Below are positions 1 through 5,743 of a stretch of 17,694 bases of DNA, in pieces. Where the stretch lies: contig CAZKEM010000050.1 of NCBI GenBank assembly GCA_964551835.1, forward strand, positions 1 to 17,694. The letters run 5' to 3'. A model generated the notes under the pieces. The model did not search any database. It was not told the origin of the DNA and worked only from the letters and a program-made list of their open reading frames with translations. The position numbers and the translations under genes are program-made. Every line of letters begins with the position of its first letter. The stretch's first letter is position 1. The DNA comes from JAHDCC01 sp964551835 (GTDB lineage: Bacteria > Actinomycetota > Acidimicrobiia > Acidimicrobiales > SZUA-35).

Positions 1-163
1 GAAATACCGGAGCAAGCACCGTGTAGTGAGGAATATCATCGCCTGAGGGACGTTCCGTAATAGTCTCGGTGGGGGCTTGTCGAACCCCTGCAAGAACGGC
101 GACGACCTTAAACACCACCGAACACAGTAAGAAAAGATTGGCCACTCCTAAGAATCCGGCCAC
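1..163 (-). CDS. Partial family 2 glycosyltransferase-like membrane protein (N-terminal end only)
   Basis: An open minus-strand frame runs off the left edge. It encodes a hydrophobic stretch (AGFLGVANLFLLCSVVFKVV) followed by a polar linker and the sequence DDIPHYTVLAPVF. This is the arrangement just before the catalytic domain of membrane GT2 enzymes of the XagB/cellulose-synthase-like type, where P-x-Y-T-V-L-x-P-x-F/Y opens the nucleotide-sugar-binding fold. The catalytic D, DxD and QxxRW motifs would lie outside the window. The start is unresolved: GTG at 163 is the first conventional start after the DM13 stop, but family-like sequence (LATPKNWFAPTAT) continues upstream in the same frame to a possible TTG at 340 that would overlap the DM13 gene. 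No ribosome binding site supports either. It follows the DM13 gene on the same strand, so co-transcription is possible. Family inferred from one hydrophobic segment and one motif. Confidence 0.45.
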   Translation of the reverse strand, partial: MAGFLGVANLFLLCSVVFKVVAVLAGVRQAPTETITERPSGDDIPHYTVLAPVF

Positions 164-305
164 GGTCGCCGTCGGAGCGAACCAATTTTTTGGCGTGGCC
201 AGGCACGAAATCCACGTTGTGTCGAGTGACCGCCAGGCTTTTGTGCTTGCCCATGGGTAGCCGTCACACGTGTAGGTTGCTATATGTAAATGTTTGAGAA
301 TTGTC

Positions 306-890
306 TCAGCCTGCTGGGTTAGCGAGAGTAGCTTCGCCAAACCCTGAACTGAATCGTTCACACCAGATAACGACGTTGCTGAAATTGTCGAGGTCGGTAT
401 CGGTCGGAATCTCGTAGTTCTGGTCGCCGATATTGCCTTTGAGATCCCCTAAGTCAACGATTTCGCCGGACTCCGATTGGAGATAGACTTTCAGGTCTGG
501 CCCGTTGTCTGAGGCGAACGTGTCATCGAAGGACAGGAACCGCTGGTTGCCGTCTGTTACCACGGTCACCCCGCCCGAAACGCTATACCTCCCGAGGTTG
601 CTGAAATTTCCTTCCTTGATTGTTTCGACGACTGGTGTCGACGGATTGTCTGGTTCTGGTGACTCATCTGTGGGCTGTGCGGTCGTGCCATCGGTTGCGT
701 CGCCTGTCCCACCAGGGGCTGGGGTGTCGTCGACCGGTGCCGCTGTGGCTCCGGAATCGAAGATGGCCTCACCTTCACTGACTTTGTCGTCAATCCAAAT
801 TTTTTGTACTTCGAATACAAAAAGTGCGAGAAAGGCTGCCACCGCAAGGAATCCGGCTCCGCCGACGTACAGCAGTACATTTTTGTTCAT
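306..890 (-). CDS. Membrane-anchored DM13-domain protein
   Basis: A 194-residue protein with an N-terminal membrane segment (about residues 6-28), a Thr/Pro/Asp-rich disordered linker (about 45-90) and a C-terminal DM13 domain (about 93-192). The domain shows the hallmark VVIWCERFSSGFGEATL end, in which the Cys of the xIWCxxF motif is the conserved cysteine of the family. DM13 has been proposed as a redox or electron-transfer extracellular domain; that role is a prediction from the family and is not shown by this sequence. A GGGGA Shine-Dalgarno-like stretch (896-902, read on minus) lies about 6 nt before the ATG and supports this start. The domain would face the outside of the cell. It is divergent from the SLT gene across about 190 bp, and the glycosyltransferase fragment follows on the same strand. 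Confidence 0.85.
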   Translation of the reverse strand: MNKNVLLYVGGAGFLAVAAFLALFVFEVQKIWIDDKVSEGEAIFDSGATAAPVDDTPAPGGTGDATDGTTAQPTDESPEPDNPSTPVVETIKEGNFSNLGRYSVSGGVTVVTDGNQRFLSFDDTFASDNGPDLKVYLQSESGEIVDLGDLKGNIGDQNYEIPTDTDLDNFSNVVIWCERFSSGFGEATLANPAG

Positions 891-960
891 ATTTGTTTCC
901 CCATAGTGGTGGTTCGCTCAATCGTCGAAGTTTAGCAATAGTTTGATCGCACGTTGGTGC

Positions 961-986
961 ACCCTGCCCACGTGGTTCCGCAGGGT
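961..986. repeat. Nested inverted repeat in the divergent DM13/SLT intergenic region
   Basis: Arms ACCCTGC (961-967) and GCAGGGT (980-986) pair perfectly over 7 bp, and the loop begins with the 8-bp palindrome CCACGTGG (968-975). The structure sits near the middle of the 190-bp gap between divergent genes and has no T-run, so an operator is more likely than a terminator. Nothing else is recognisable in this gap apart from the promoter elements listed separately. Confidence 0.35.
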
Positions 987-1043
987 CTGAATAATCGGTC
1001 GATAACCCATGACTCAAGGTCAGGGTGGATTAAACCACTGGGA

Positions 1044-1072
1044 TGGACTAGTTCTGATCCGGAGGCTAGAGT
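1044..1072 (+). promoter_or_regulatory. Putative leaderless promoter of the SLT gene
   Basis: TGGACT (1044-1049) and TAGAGT (1067-1072) are separated by 17 bp. The -10 box ends 8 nt before the GTG at 1081, so transcription would begin at or next to the start codon. A GGAGG at 1061-1065 is too far from either possible start to act as a ribosome binding site. Confidence 0.45.
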
Positions 1073-1080
1073 CACCTCGG

Positions 1081-1968
1081 GTGATTCCACGAACGACAAA
1101 AATGCTAGCTGTGGTACTAGCCTTGCTGGCGTCTGGGGTGGTGAATTGTTCGGTTCCGGATGATGGGTCTCGAACTAGCTCGGATGACGACGAGGTGGGA
1201 ATCTCCGACCCAGTGCCGGCCGCTGACACGCCGCCCACCTACTTTGCTACCCTCGCACCGGGTAGTCGTTTGCCTTCCGGGTCGCAATGCGAGCAATGGG
1301 TACGACCAGCCGAAGAGGTAGTTCCGGAAAATACTCCGTATAACGAGGCCACCGGTACGTCCGTTGTTGGCGAGACATACCTGAGTAAGGACATAGAAGC
1401 GGCCGACCTCGAAGCACGCGTCGACGGCCAGTACACCGGAACCACAGACGAAATTCTGCAGTGGGGGGCGTGTAAGTGGGGGTTTGACGAGGACCTCGTA
1501 CGGGCCCAGGCATACGTCGAAAGTACCTGGTTTGCTGGCAAGCTCGGGGACTGCGGCGAGCAAACGCAGCCGGAGACCGGGGGCGAAGGTGGGTGCGCCA
1601 GTGTGGGGATCATGCAAGTCCGGTCTGCTCACGTCGACCCGACCTTTCCGGGAGTTTGGCCAGAGTCCTGGAGTAGCACGGCCTTCAACGTAGACTACGC
1701 ACTTGCGGTCAAACGAGCTTGTTTCGAAGGTCGCGAAGTCTGGCTGCAACTCCAACCTGACCGGCAAGGTGATTATGAATCAGGCGACGAGTGGGGGTGT
1801 ATGGGCCGTTGGTTTTCTGGAACCTGGTACAACGACTTGGCAGACGAGTACCTTGGCTGGATTAGGGTTAACCTTGACGAACGGTCGTGGCGGCAACATG
1901 CTGGATGCCCCGATTGGGAATCGAACTTCTACTGCTCCGACCTGGACCGGGAAATAGACGATCAATAG
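1081..1968 (+). CDS. Secreted lytic transglycosylase (SLT domain), probable lipoprotein
   Basis: A 295-residue exported lysozyme-fold hydrolase expected to cleave peptidoglycan glycan strands. From the chosen GTG, residues 1-23 form a signal peptide (basic MIPRTTK start, hydrophobic core, possible lipobox Cys23 with an unusual Asn before it). An acidic Ser/Asp-rich linker follows, then the motif CEQWVRPAEEVVPEN-x-N, typical of actinobacterial SLT lipoproteins. The catalytic domain shows AYVESTW (Glu147, predicted general acid) and SVGIMQV (GxMQ motif at 176-179). Six or more cysteines lie in the catalytic half, fitting an extracellular disulfide-bonded domain. GTG 1081 is preferred because a -10 box lies 8 nt before it; ATG 1102 is an alternative that would shorten the n-region. 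Codons upstream of 1081 do not resemble a leader. Confidence 0.85.
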   Translation: MIPRTTKMLAVVLALLASGVVNCSVPDDGSRTSSDDDEVGISDPVPAADTPPTYFATLAPGSRLPSGSQCEQWVRPAEEVVPENTPYNEATGTSVVGETYLSKDIEAADLEARVDGQYTGTTDEILQWGACKWGFDEDLVRAQAYVESTWFAGKLGDCGEQTQPETGGEGGCASVGIMQVRSAHVDPTFPGVWPESWSSTAFNVDYALAVKRACFEGREVWLQLQPDRQGDYESGDEWGCMGRWFSGTWYNDLADEYLGWIRVNLDERSWRQHAGCPDWESNFYCSDLDREIDDQ

Positions 1969-1998
1969 TTTGGGCTTTATTTAGTCAATAGATCGGGC

Positions 1999-2004
1999 TA
2001 CAAT
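1999..2004 (+). promoter_or_regulatory. -10 box (TACAAT) of the YegP-like gene, leaderless type
   Basis: TACAAT ends 6 nt before the ATG at 2011 and no Shine-Dalgarno sequence lies between them. Transcription would therefore start at the A of the initiation codon. The -35 region (about 1976-1981, TTTATT) is weak. Confidence 0.45.
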
Positions 2005-2010
2005 CGTCTT

Positions 2011-2349
2011 ATGGCCGGAAAATTTTGTCTCAAAAAGTCGAAGAGTGGAAAGTTCTCGTTCAACCTCGTAGCCGGAAACGGGCAGGTCGTGTTGACAAGC
2101 GAGGCGTACAACACGAAAGCTTCAGCCAATAATGGCATTAAGTCAATTCGTAAGAACTGCTTGGACGATGCTTGCTTCGAACGTAAAGTAGCAAAGAATG
2201 GCAAGCCGTATTTCACGCTCAAATCCACCAACGGGCAGGTTATTGGGAAGAGCCAGATGTATTCCTCGAACTCTTCGATGGAGAAAGGTATTCGCTCTGT
2301 GGCCGCCAACGGTCCCAGCGAACAAGTGGACGACCTGACCAAGTCCTAG
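2011..2349 (+). CDS. YegP-family protein with two DUF1508 repeats
   Basis: A 112-residue cytosolic protein made of two tandem copies of the DUF1508 (YegP) unit. Copy 1 (about residues 4-48) has KSGKFSFNL...NGQVVLTSEAY...GIKSIRKN. Copy 2 (about 55-100) has KNGKPYFTL...NGQVIGKSQMY...GIRSVAANG. The conserved F-x-L, NGQ-hydrophobic, S-x-x-Y and GI-x-S-(I/V) positions are kept in both, giving the pseudo-twofold fold of the family. The molecular function of YegP proteins is not established. The gene is likely leaderless, with its own promoter in the 42-nt gap after the SLT gene. There is no sign of truncation; length matches the usual 110-residue two-repeat form. Confidence 0.9.
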   Translation: MAGKFCLKKSKSGKFSFNLVAGNGQVVLTSEAYNTKASANNGIKSIRKNCLDDACFERKVAKNGKPYFTLKSTNGQVIGKSQMYSSNSSMEKGIRSVAANGPSEQVDDLTKS

Positions 2350-2385
2350 TCGATAGTTCGACTGGAATTTGCTTGACCCTGTGGT

Positions 2386-2405
2386 GAATACGGTATGCCG
2401 TATTC
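2386..2405. promoter_or_regulatory. Palindromic candidate operator upstream of the YibE/F gene
   Basis: GAATACGG (2386-2393) and CCGTATTC (2398-2405) form a perfect 8-bp inverted repeat around a 4-nt centre. It starts 60 bp before the ATG at 2446. No T-run follows, so it does not look like a terminator of the preceding gene. A TTGACC hexamer at 2373-2378 just upstream could be a -35 element, which would put the repeat over the promoter. The regulator is unknown. Confidence 0.4.
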
Positions 2406-2430
2406 GCACGATATGTTTGACTCAACTCGT

Positions 2431-2436
2431 GGAGGG
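2431..2436 (+). promoter_or_regulatory. Ribosome binding site GGAGGG fixing the YibE/F start
   Basis: A strong Shine-Dalgarno match 9 nt before the ATG at 2446. It contrasts with neighbouring genes that lack one. Confidence 0.6.
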
Positions 2437-2445
2437 TTGTAGAGC

Positions 2446-3744
2446 ATGGATGGGAAAAGTCAGGATGATATTGACCAAGCGTGGGAGGCTTTGTCAGACC
2501 CGCCGTCAGATGTTGGGCACGGCGGCGACCACGGCCATTCACATCCCCACTCCCATCAGTTACCTGGCAGCTGGGAAACTTGGCTTCAGCATTCGGTCCT
2601 CCGAGTAATCTTAGGCGCCCTGGCCGTCGTCGCTGTCGTGTCTGTCTTGGCGCTTGCCATGCTGTGGCCTGATGGGTCAGGAAGAGAATTTGCCGAAGAG
2701 CAGGCGATCGACTCCGGCCTCAACTTCAAACAGTTCGATGCGAGAATCGTCTCGGTCTCTGACGAAATCTGTCCGGATTTCGAGGGCAACCTAGTTTTGA
2801 CGTGCCGAAGCTATGCTTTCGTGCCCGAGTCGGGTCCCGACGCTGGCGCCGTCGTCGTGGACGAGCTTGTGCTCGGTCAGGCTGGTTTCACCCCGCAGGT
2901 TTCTGCAGGTGATGAGGTGATTTACTCCTACGATGAGAGCTTGGGCAGGTACCACTACGAGGACAAGCAACGCTCGACACCGCTCCTTTTGCTGCTGGCC
3001 CTATTCGCAGTCGTCGTCATTGCGTTGGGCCGACTCAGGGGAGCGTTCGCCCTGCTTTCGATGGTCGTAACCGTGGCCGTCCTGTTTGCCTTTGTGGTTC
3101 CCTCGGTTTTGGACGGCAACAACCCGATTCTCGTCTGTGCTGTCGGCGCGTCGGTTGTGGCGTATTTGAGTCTATTTCTCACTCACGGCTGGAATCCGAC
3201 AACAACGGTTGCCTTGGCTGGAACGTTGGCGGCACTGGCTCTTACCTTGGGTGTTTCCTGGGTATTTTTCAATTGGTCGGACTTCGCCGGGAACTCGGGG
3301 GAATACGGCCTCATTCTTCCGTTACTGAACGAGGAGATCAACATCTCGGCGCTGCTTCTCGGTGGAGCGATCATCGGAGCGTTAGGTGCTGTTGATGACG
3401 TGACGGTAACTCAGGTTGCGACGGTGGCCGAACTCAAACGAGCTGACCCATCGATGGGGATGACCAAACTAGTCACAGCGGGCATTCGTGTCGGGCGTGA
3501 ACACATCGCGTCAACGGTCAACACTCTTCTGCTCGCGTATGCCGGCGCGAGTATGCCACTGCTGCTGTCGGCGTCTGTTCTGAGTCCTTCTTTTTCGGCC
3601 ACTGCGAACTCAGAAGAAGTCGCAATTGAGATTGTACGCACGCTTTGTGGGTCGGTCGGCTTGGTGGCGGCTGTTCCATTGACGACCTTTTTGGCTGCCG
3701 TGCTCGTCGTCAACAGCCCAAGGGCGATGGCTGCAGCCGAGTAG
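2446..3744 (+). CDS. YibE/F-family integral membrane protein with His-rich N-terminus
   Basis: A 432-residue polytopic membrane protein. Residues 1-45 are cytosolic and include a His-rich patch (HGGDHGHSHPHSH, about 25-37). A first membrane segment at about 50-74 is followed by a soluble, probably extracytoplasmic domain (about 80-170) with two cysteines (109, 120). About seven hydrophobic segments then run from 178 to 423. The family signatures are clear: GALGAVDDVTVTQVATVAEL (about 311-330) and GREHIASTVNTLLLAYAGAS (about 350-369). YibE/F proteins are membrane proteins of unknown transport or efflux function; the His patch suggests metal binding, but that is inference. It is expressed from a leader with a good ribosome binding site and a palindromic candidate operator. 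The SRPBCC gene follows after 21 nt. Confidence 0.9.
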   Translation: MDGKSQDDIDQAWEALSDPPSDVGHGGDHGHSHPHSHQLPGSWETWLQHSVLRVILGALAVVAVVSVLALAMLWPDGSGREFAEEQAIDSGLNFKQFDARIVSVSDEICPDFEGNLVLTCRSYAFVPESGPDAGAVVVDELVLGQAGFTPQVSAGDEVIYSYDESLGRYHYEDKQRSTPLLLLLALFAVVVIALGRLRGAFALLSMVVTVAVLFAFVVPSVLDGNNPILVCAVGASVVAYLSLFLTHGWNPTTTVALAGTLAALALTLGVSWVFFNWSDFAGNSGEYGLILPLLNEEINISALLLGGAIIGALGAVDDVTVTQVATVAELKRADPSMGMTKLVTAGIRVGREHIASTVNTLLLAYAGASMPLLLSASVLSPSFSATANSEEVAIEIVRTLCGSVGLVAAVPLTTFLAAVLVVNSPRAMAAAE

Positions 3745-3751
3745 AAGCCGT

Positions 3752-3757
3752 TAGATT
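3752..3757 (+). promoter_or_regulatory. -10 box (TAGATT) before the SRPBCC gene, leaderless type
   Basis: TAGATT ends 8 nt before the ATG at 3766, and no Shine-Dalgarno motif is present in the 21-nt gap. The -35 region lies inside the end of the YibE/F gene and has no good match, so this box is weaker evidence than the others. Confidence 0.3.
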
Positions 3758-3765
3758 GCTACCAT

Positions 3766-4242
3766 ATGAGAACTGAACGAGAGCCTCTAACAATACGGGT
3801 CGCGACCACTATTTCCAGAGAGCTAGACGATTGCTTTAGCTTCATTGTCCCGGTGCCGTTGGAAAATATCTTCCATCGAACGCTTTTTCTACCAGGCGTG
3901 AAACGGACAGACGAAGTTAGTAAATGGATGACTGCCGGTATGACACGGACAATCTACTTCACCGATCGCACGAGAGCGGAGGAAACGCTCGAACGGGTCG
4001 ACAGACCCACCAGCTTTTCCTATAAGGTGCAAAACTTTACGGGCATCAACAGGTTTCTAATCGACCATATTTATGGTCGTTGGGAGTTCGCTAAAGCTGG
4101 CAGTGCGACCCAAATAGTTTGGCAGTACGAACTTTATTCAAGAAGTCGGCTAGCCGCTGTTGCCATGAGGGCAACAACTCCCGTAGTACGGCGCATGCTC
4201 GTCAAGGCTCTCAACATACTCAAACTAGACCTTGAAGGGTAG
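3766..4242 (+). CDS. SRPBCC (polyketide cyclase/START-like) family protein
   Basis: A 158-residue protein with no signal peptide, matching the SRPBCC helix-grip fold: an N-terminal beta strand (TIRVATTISRELDDCFSFIV), the short helices ending near the LPGVKRTDEVS segment, a run of strands in the middle (RTIYFTDRTRAEETLERVDR, FSYKVQNFTG) and a long C-terminal helix (about 130-155). Such proteins bind hydrophobic ligands in a deep cavity; the ligand is not predictable. It starts 21 nt after the YibE/F gene and stops 3 nt before the 3' end of the convergent tRNA-Lys. It belongs to a different subgroup from the two AHSA1-like SRPBCC genes at 15369 and 15905. Confidence 0.7.
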   Translation: MRTEREPLTIRVATTISRELDDCFSFIVPVPLENIFHRTLFLPGVKRTDEVSKWMTAGMTRTIYFTDRTRAEETLERVDRPTSFSYKVQNFTGINRFLIDHIYGRWEFAKAGSATQIVWQYELYSRSRLAAVAMRATTPVVRRMLVKALNILKLDLEG

Positions 4243-4245
4243 CTG

Positions 4246-4321
4246 TGGTACGCCCCCCGGGACTTGAACCCGGAACCTGCGGATTAAGAGTCCGATGCTC
4301 TGCCAATTGAGCTAGAGGCGC
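4246..4321 (-). tRNA. tRNA-Lys(CTT)
   Basis: The minus strand folds as a cloverleaf. Acceptor GCGCCTC pairs with GGGGCGT using G-U pairs, the anticodon loop is CTCTTAA with anticodon CTT, the T-arm is CCGGG-TTCAAGT-CCCGG, and discriminator A is followed by an encoded CCA (4246-4248 on the plus strand). Confidence 0.95.
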
Positions 4322-4396
4322 CTAACAGCTGTACAACTCTACCGAAGTCGTCCGGTCATGGACCGAAAACCATGTGCCAATAGAGTTTCAAGCTTG

Positions 4397-4474
4397 TGGG
4401 GTGACCGAGGGGATTCGAACCCCCGACATCCAGGATCACAACCTGGCGCTCTAACCAACTGAGCTACGGCCACC
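4397..4474 (-). tRNA. tRNA-His(GTG)
   Basis: Acceptor GTGGCCG pairs with CGGTCAC. The anticodon loop TTGTGAT carries GTG. The gene shows the tRNA-His features: an extra 5' G (position -1, at 4474) facing discriminator C73. CCA is encoded. Confidence 0.95.
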
Positions 4475-4605
4475 AAGACTGGTGTAATCGTAGCCGGTTT
4501 CTGTCCGTTCGGGTTCGAGTTTTCTTGACAGTTCAGAAAACATGTAAACAAGGATCTTTATCGGCCACCGATCTAGCCAGTTATAAGCCTACTATGGCAA
4601 TCGCT

Positions 4606-4679
4606 GCTCCCGTAGCTCAGCTGGACAGAGCATCGGACTTCTAATCCGACGGTCGTAGGTTCGAATCCTACCGGGGGCG
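4606..4679 (+). tRNA. tRNA-Arg(TCT)
   Basis: Acceptor GCTCCCG pairs with CGGGGGC. The anticodon loop CTTCTAA gives anticodon TCT, the T-arm is GTAGG-TTCGAAT-CCTAC and the discriminator is G. CCA is not encoded (CAA follows), unlike the two tRNAs on the opposite strand. Confidence 0.95.
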
Positions 4680-4806
4680 CAAACTCAAAGTCTGTGTCGC
4701 GAGCATTGCTCGGTTGGTATCTGGTAGCCATCCCTGTTGGAGCTGCTCTTAGCGTCCTCATATTTGGTGTTGGTTGTAGTAGTTAAACGCTATTTGCACT
4801 AAGGTA

Positions 4807-4834
4807 TTGCCTGGCCGTAATTGTGGGCTATATT
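4807..4834 (+). promoter_or_regulatory. Putative leaderless promoter of the Rpf-like gene
   Basis: TTGCCT (4807-4812) and TATATT (4829-4834) are spaced by 16 bp. The -10 box ends 9 nt before ATG 4844, and the intervening sequence is a pyrimidine run with no ribosome binding site. Confidence 0.5.
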
Positions 4835-4843
4835 TCTTTTTCT

Positions 4844-5599
4844 ATGAATATCAAGCGCCGAATCGTCACACTTATGGTTGTCCTGTCGCTTTTGGCGACG
4901 CTATTTCTGAGCGTCGCTGCGTCGCCAGCTGAAGCTGACGGACTACCAGAACGCGAGCAACAAATACACCGTCTTTACTGGGTTTCCCTTGGCAGAATGG
5001 GTGACCCATCAGGTGTTCGTCATTGGACGCAGGAACTAATCGATGGCATGTCGCTTAAAGATATAGCGCTTCGGATGGTTCAATCCCCGGAGGGGCGAAG
5101 CAAAGCCCCAGCAGGTTCGTCGTTCTCCAGAAACTCTTACATTTGGGCACTGGGTAGGGAGCCGGGTCCGGTCGCAGCCGTCGCTTGGAAAGGCGTCCCT
5201 GAAATGATAGTTTTGGTTGCGGTTGCCAACTCGCCCGAACATCGAGCCCGTTTCGCTGCAAGACCACAACCGGCTCCTGTTGCCACTGACCTAACGCCGA
5301 CACCGGCTCACCCGGCAGGCTGGGTCGACGCAGGGCATGGTGTCTATGTTCCCGCGATCATGATTGAGATACGCCGATGCGAGTCGGGCGGAAACTACCA
5401 GGCCGTGAACAGAAGTTCTGGCGCCAGTGGTGCATACCAGTTCCTCCGCTCAAGCTGGGCAGCTTACGGGCACAATACCCGATTCGGGACATCGACGGGA
5501 GCAGCGGCAACCCCAGCCCAACAAGATGAAGCTGCCGTAATTACCTACGAGCGATCTGGCACCCGCCCGTGGCTCGCTAGTCGTCATTGTTGGGGGTAG
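4844..5599 (+). CDS. Secreted DUF4214 + resuscitation-promoting-factor-like peptidoglycan hydrolase
   Basis: A 251-residue exported protein. Residues 1-32 form a Sec signal peptide (NIKRR n-region, Leu/Val core, SPAEA cleavage region). Residues about 35-130 resemble DUF4214: LYWVSLGRMGDPSGVRHW, then LIDGMSLKDIALRMVQSPEG, with a second degenerate half to about 137. After a Pro-rich linker, residues about 168-251 form an Rpf/transglycosylase-like lysozyme domain: IRRCESGGNYQAVN (Glu180 predicted catalytic, Cys179), GAYQFLRSSWAAYG, ATPAQQDEAA and a TRPWLASRHCWG end whose Cys249 likely pairs with Cys179. Rpf proteins cleave peptidoglycan and stimulate growth of resting actinobacteria. ATG 4844 is chosen over 4823 because 4823 lies upstream of the -10 box and would precede the signal peptide. 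Confidence 0.85.
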   Translation: MNIKRRIVTLMVVLSLLATLFLSVAASPAEADGLPEREQQIHRLYWVSLGRMGDPSGVRHWTQELIDGMSLKDIALRMVQSPEGRSKAPAGSSFSRNSYIWALGREPGPVAAVAWKGVPEMIVLVAVANSPEHRARFAARPQPAPVATDLTPTPAHPAGWVDAGHGVYVPAIMIEIRRCESGGNYQAVNRSSGASGAYQFLRSSWAAYGHNTRFGTSTGAAATPAQQDEAAVITYERSGTRPWLASRHCWG

Positions 5600-5743
5600 A
5601 GGCCTATAGCTGGATCCCCCGATCTCTTTCGACCGACGACCTTCGCTAGTGTCAAATTTGTAGACCGGGAACTTTTGGCAGGGTTTCCGCCGTCCTATGT
5701 AGGTATACAACAAATTTGGCTAACGTAATGGCGAGGGTAGATT

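Noticed and set aside
69..260. Plus-strand ORF of 63 codons at the left edge
   Set aside because: It lies antisense to the glycosyltransferase frame, has no family resemblance and no ribosome binding site.
4525..4530. Perfect TTGACA as -35 of tRNA-Arg or another transcript
   Set aside because: No -10 box lies at 15-19 bp on the plus strand (nearest is TAAACA at 14 bp), and the tRNA is 76 bp away.
5738..5743. TAGATT as leaderless -10 of the S8 protease gene
   Set aside because: It directly abuts the ATG, so transcription would start inside the gene; the adjacent GAGGG ribosome binding site explains the start better.
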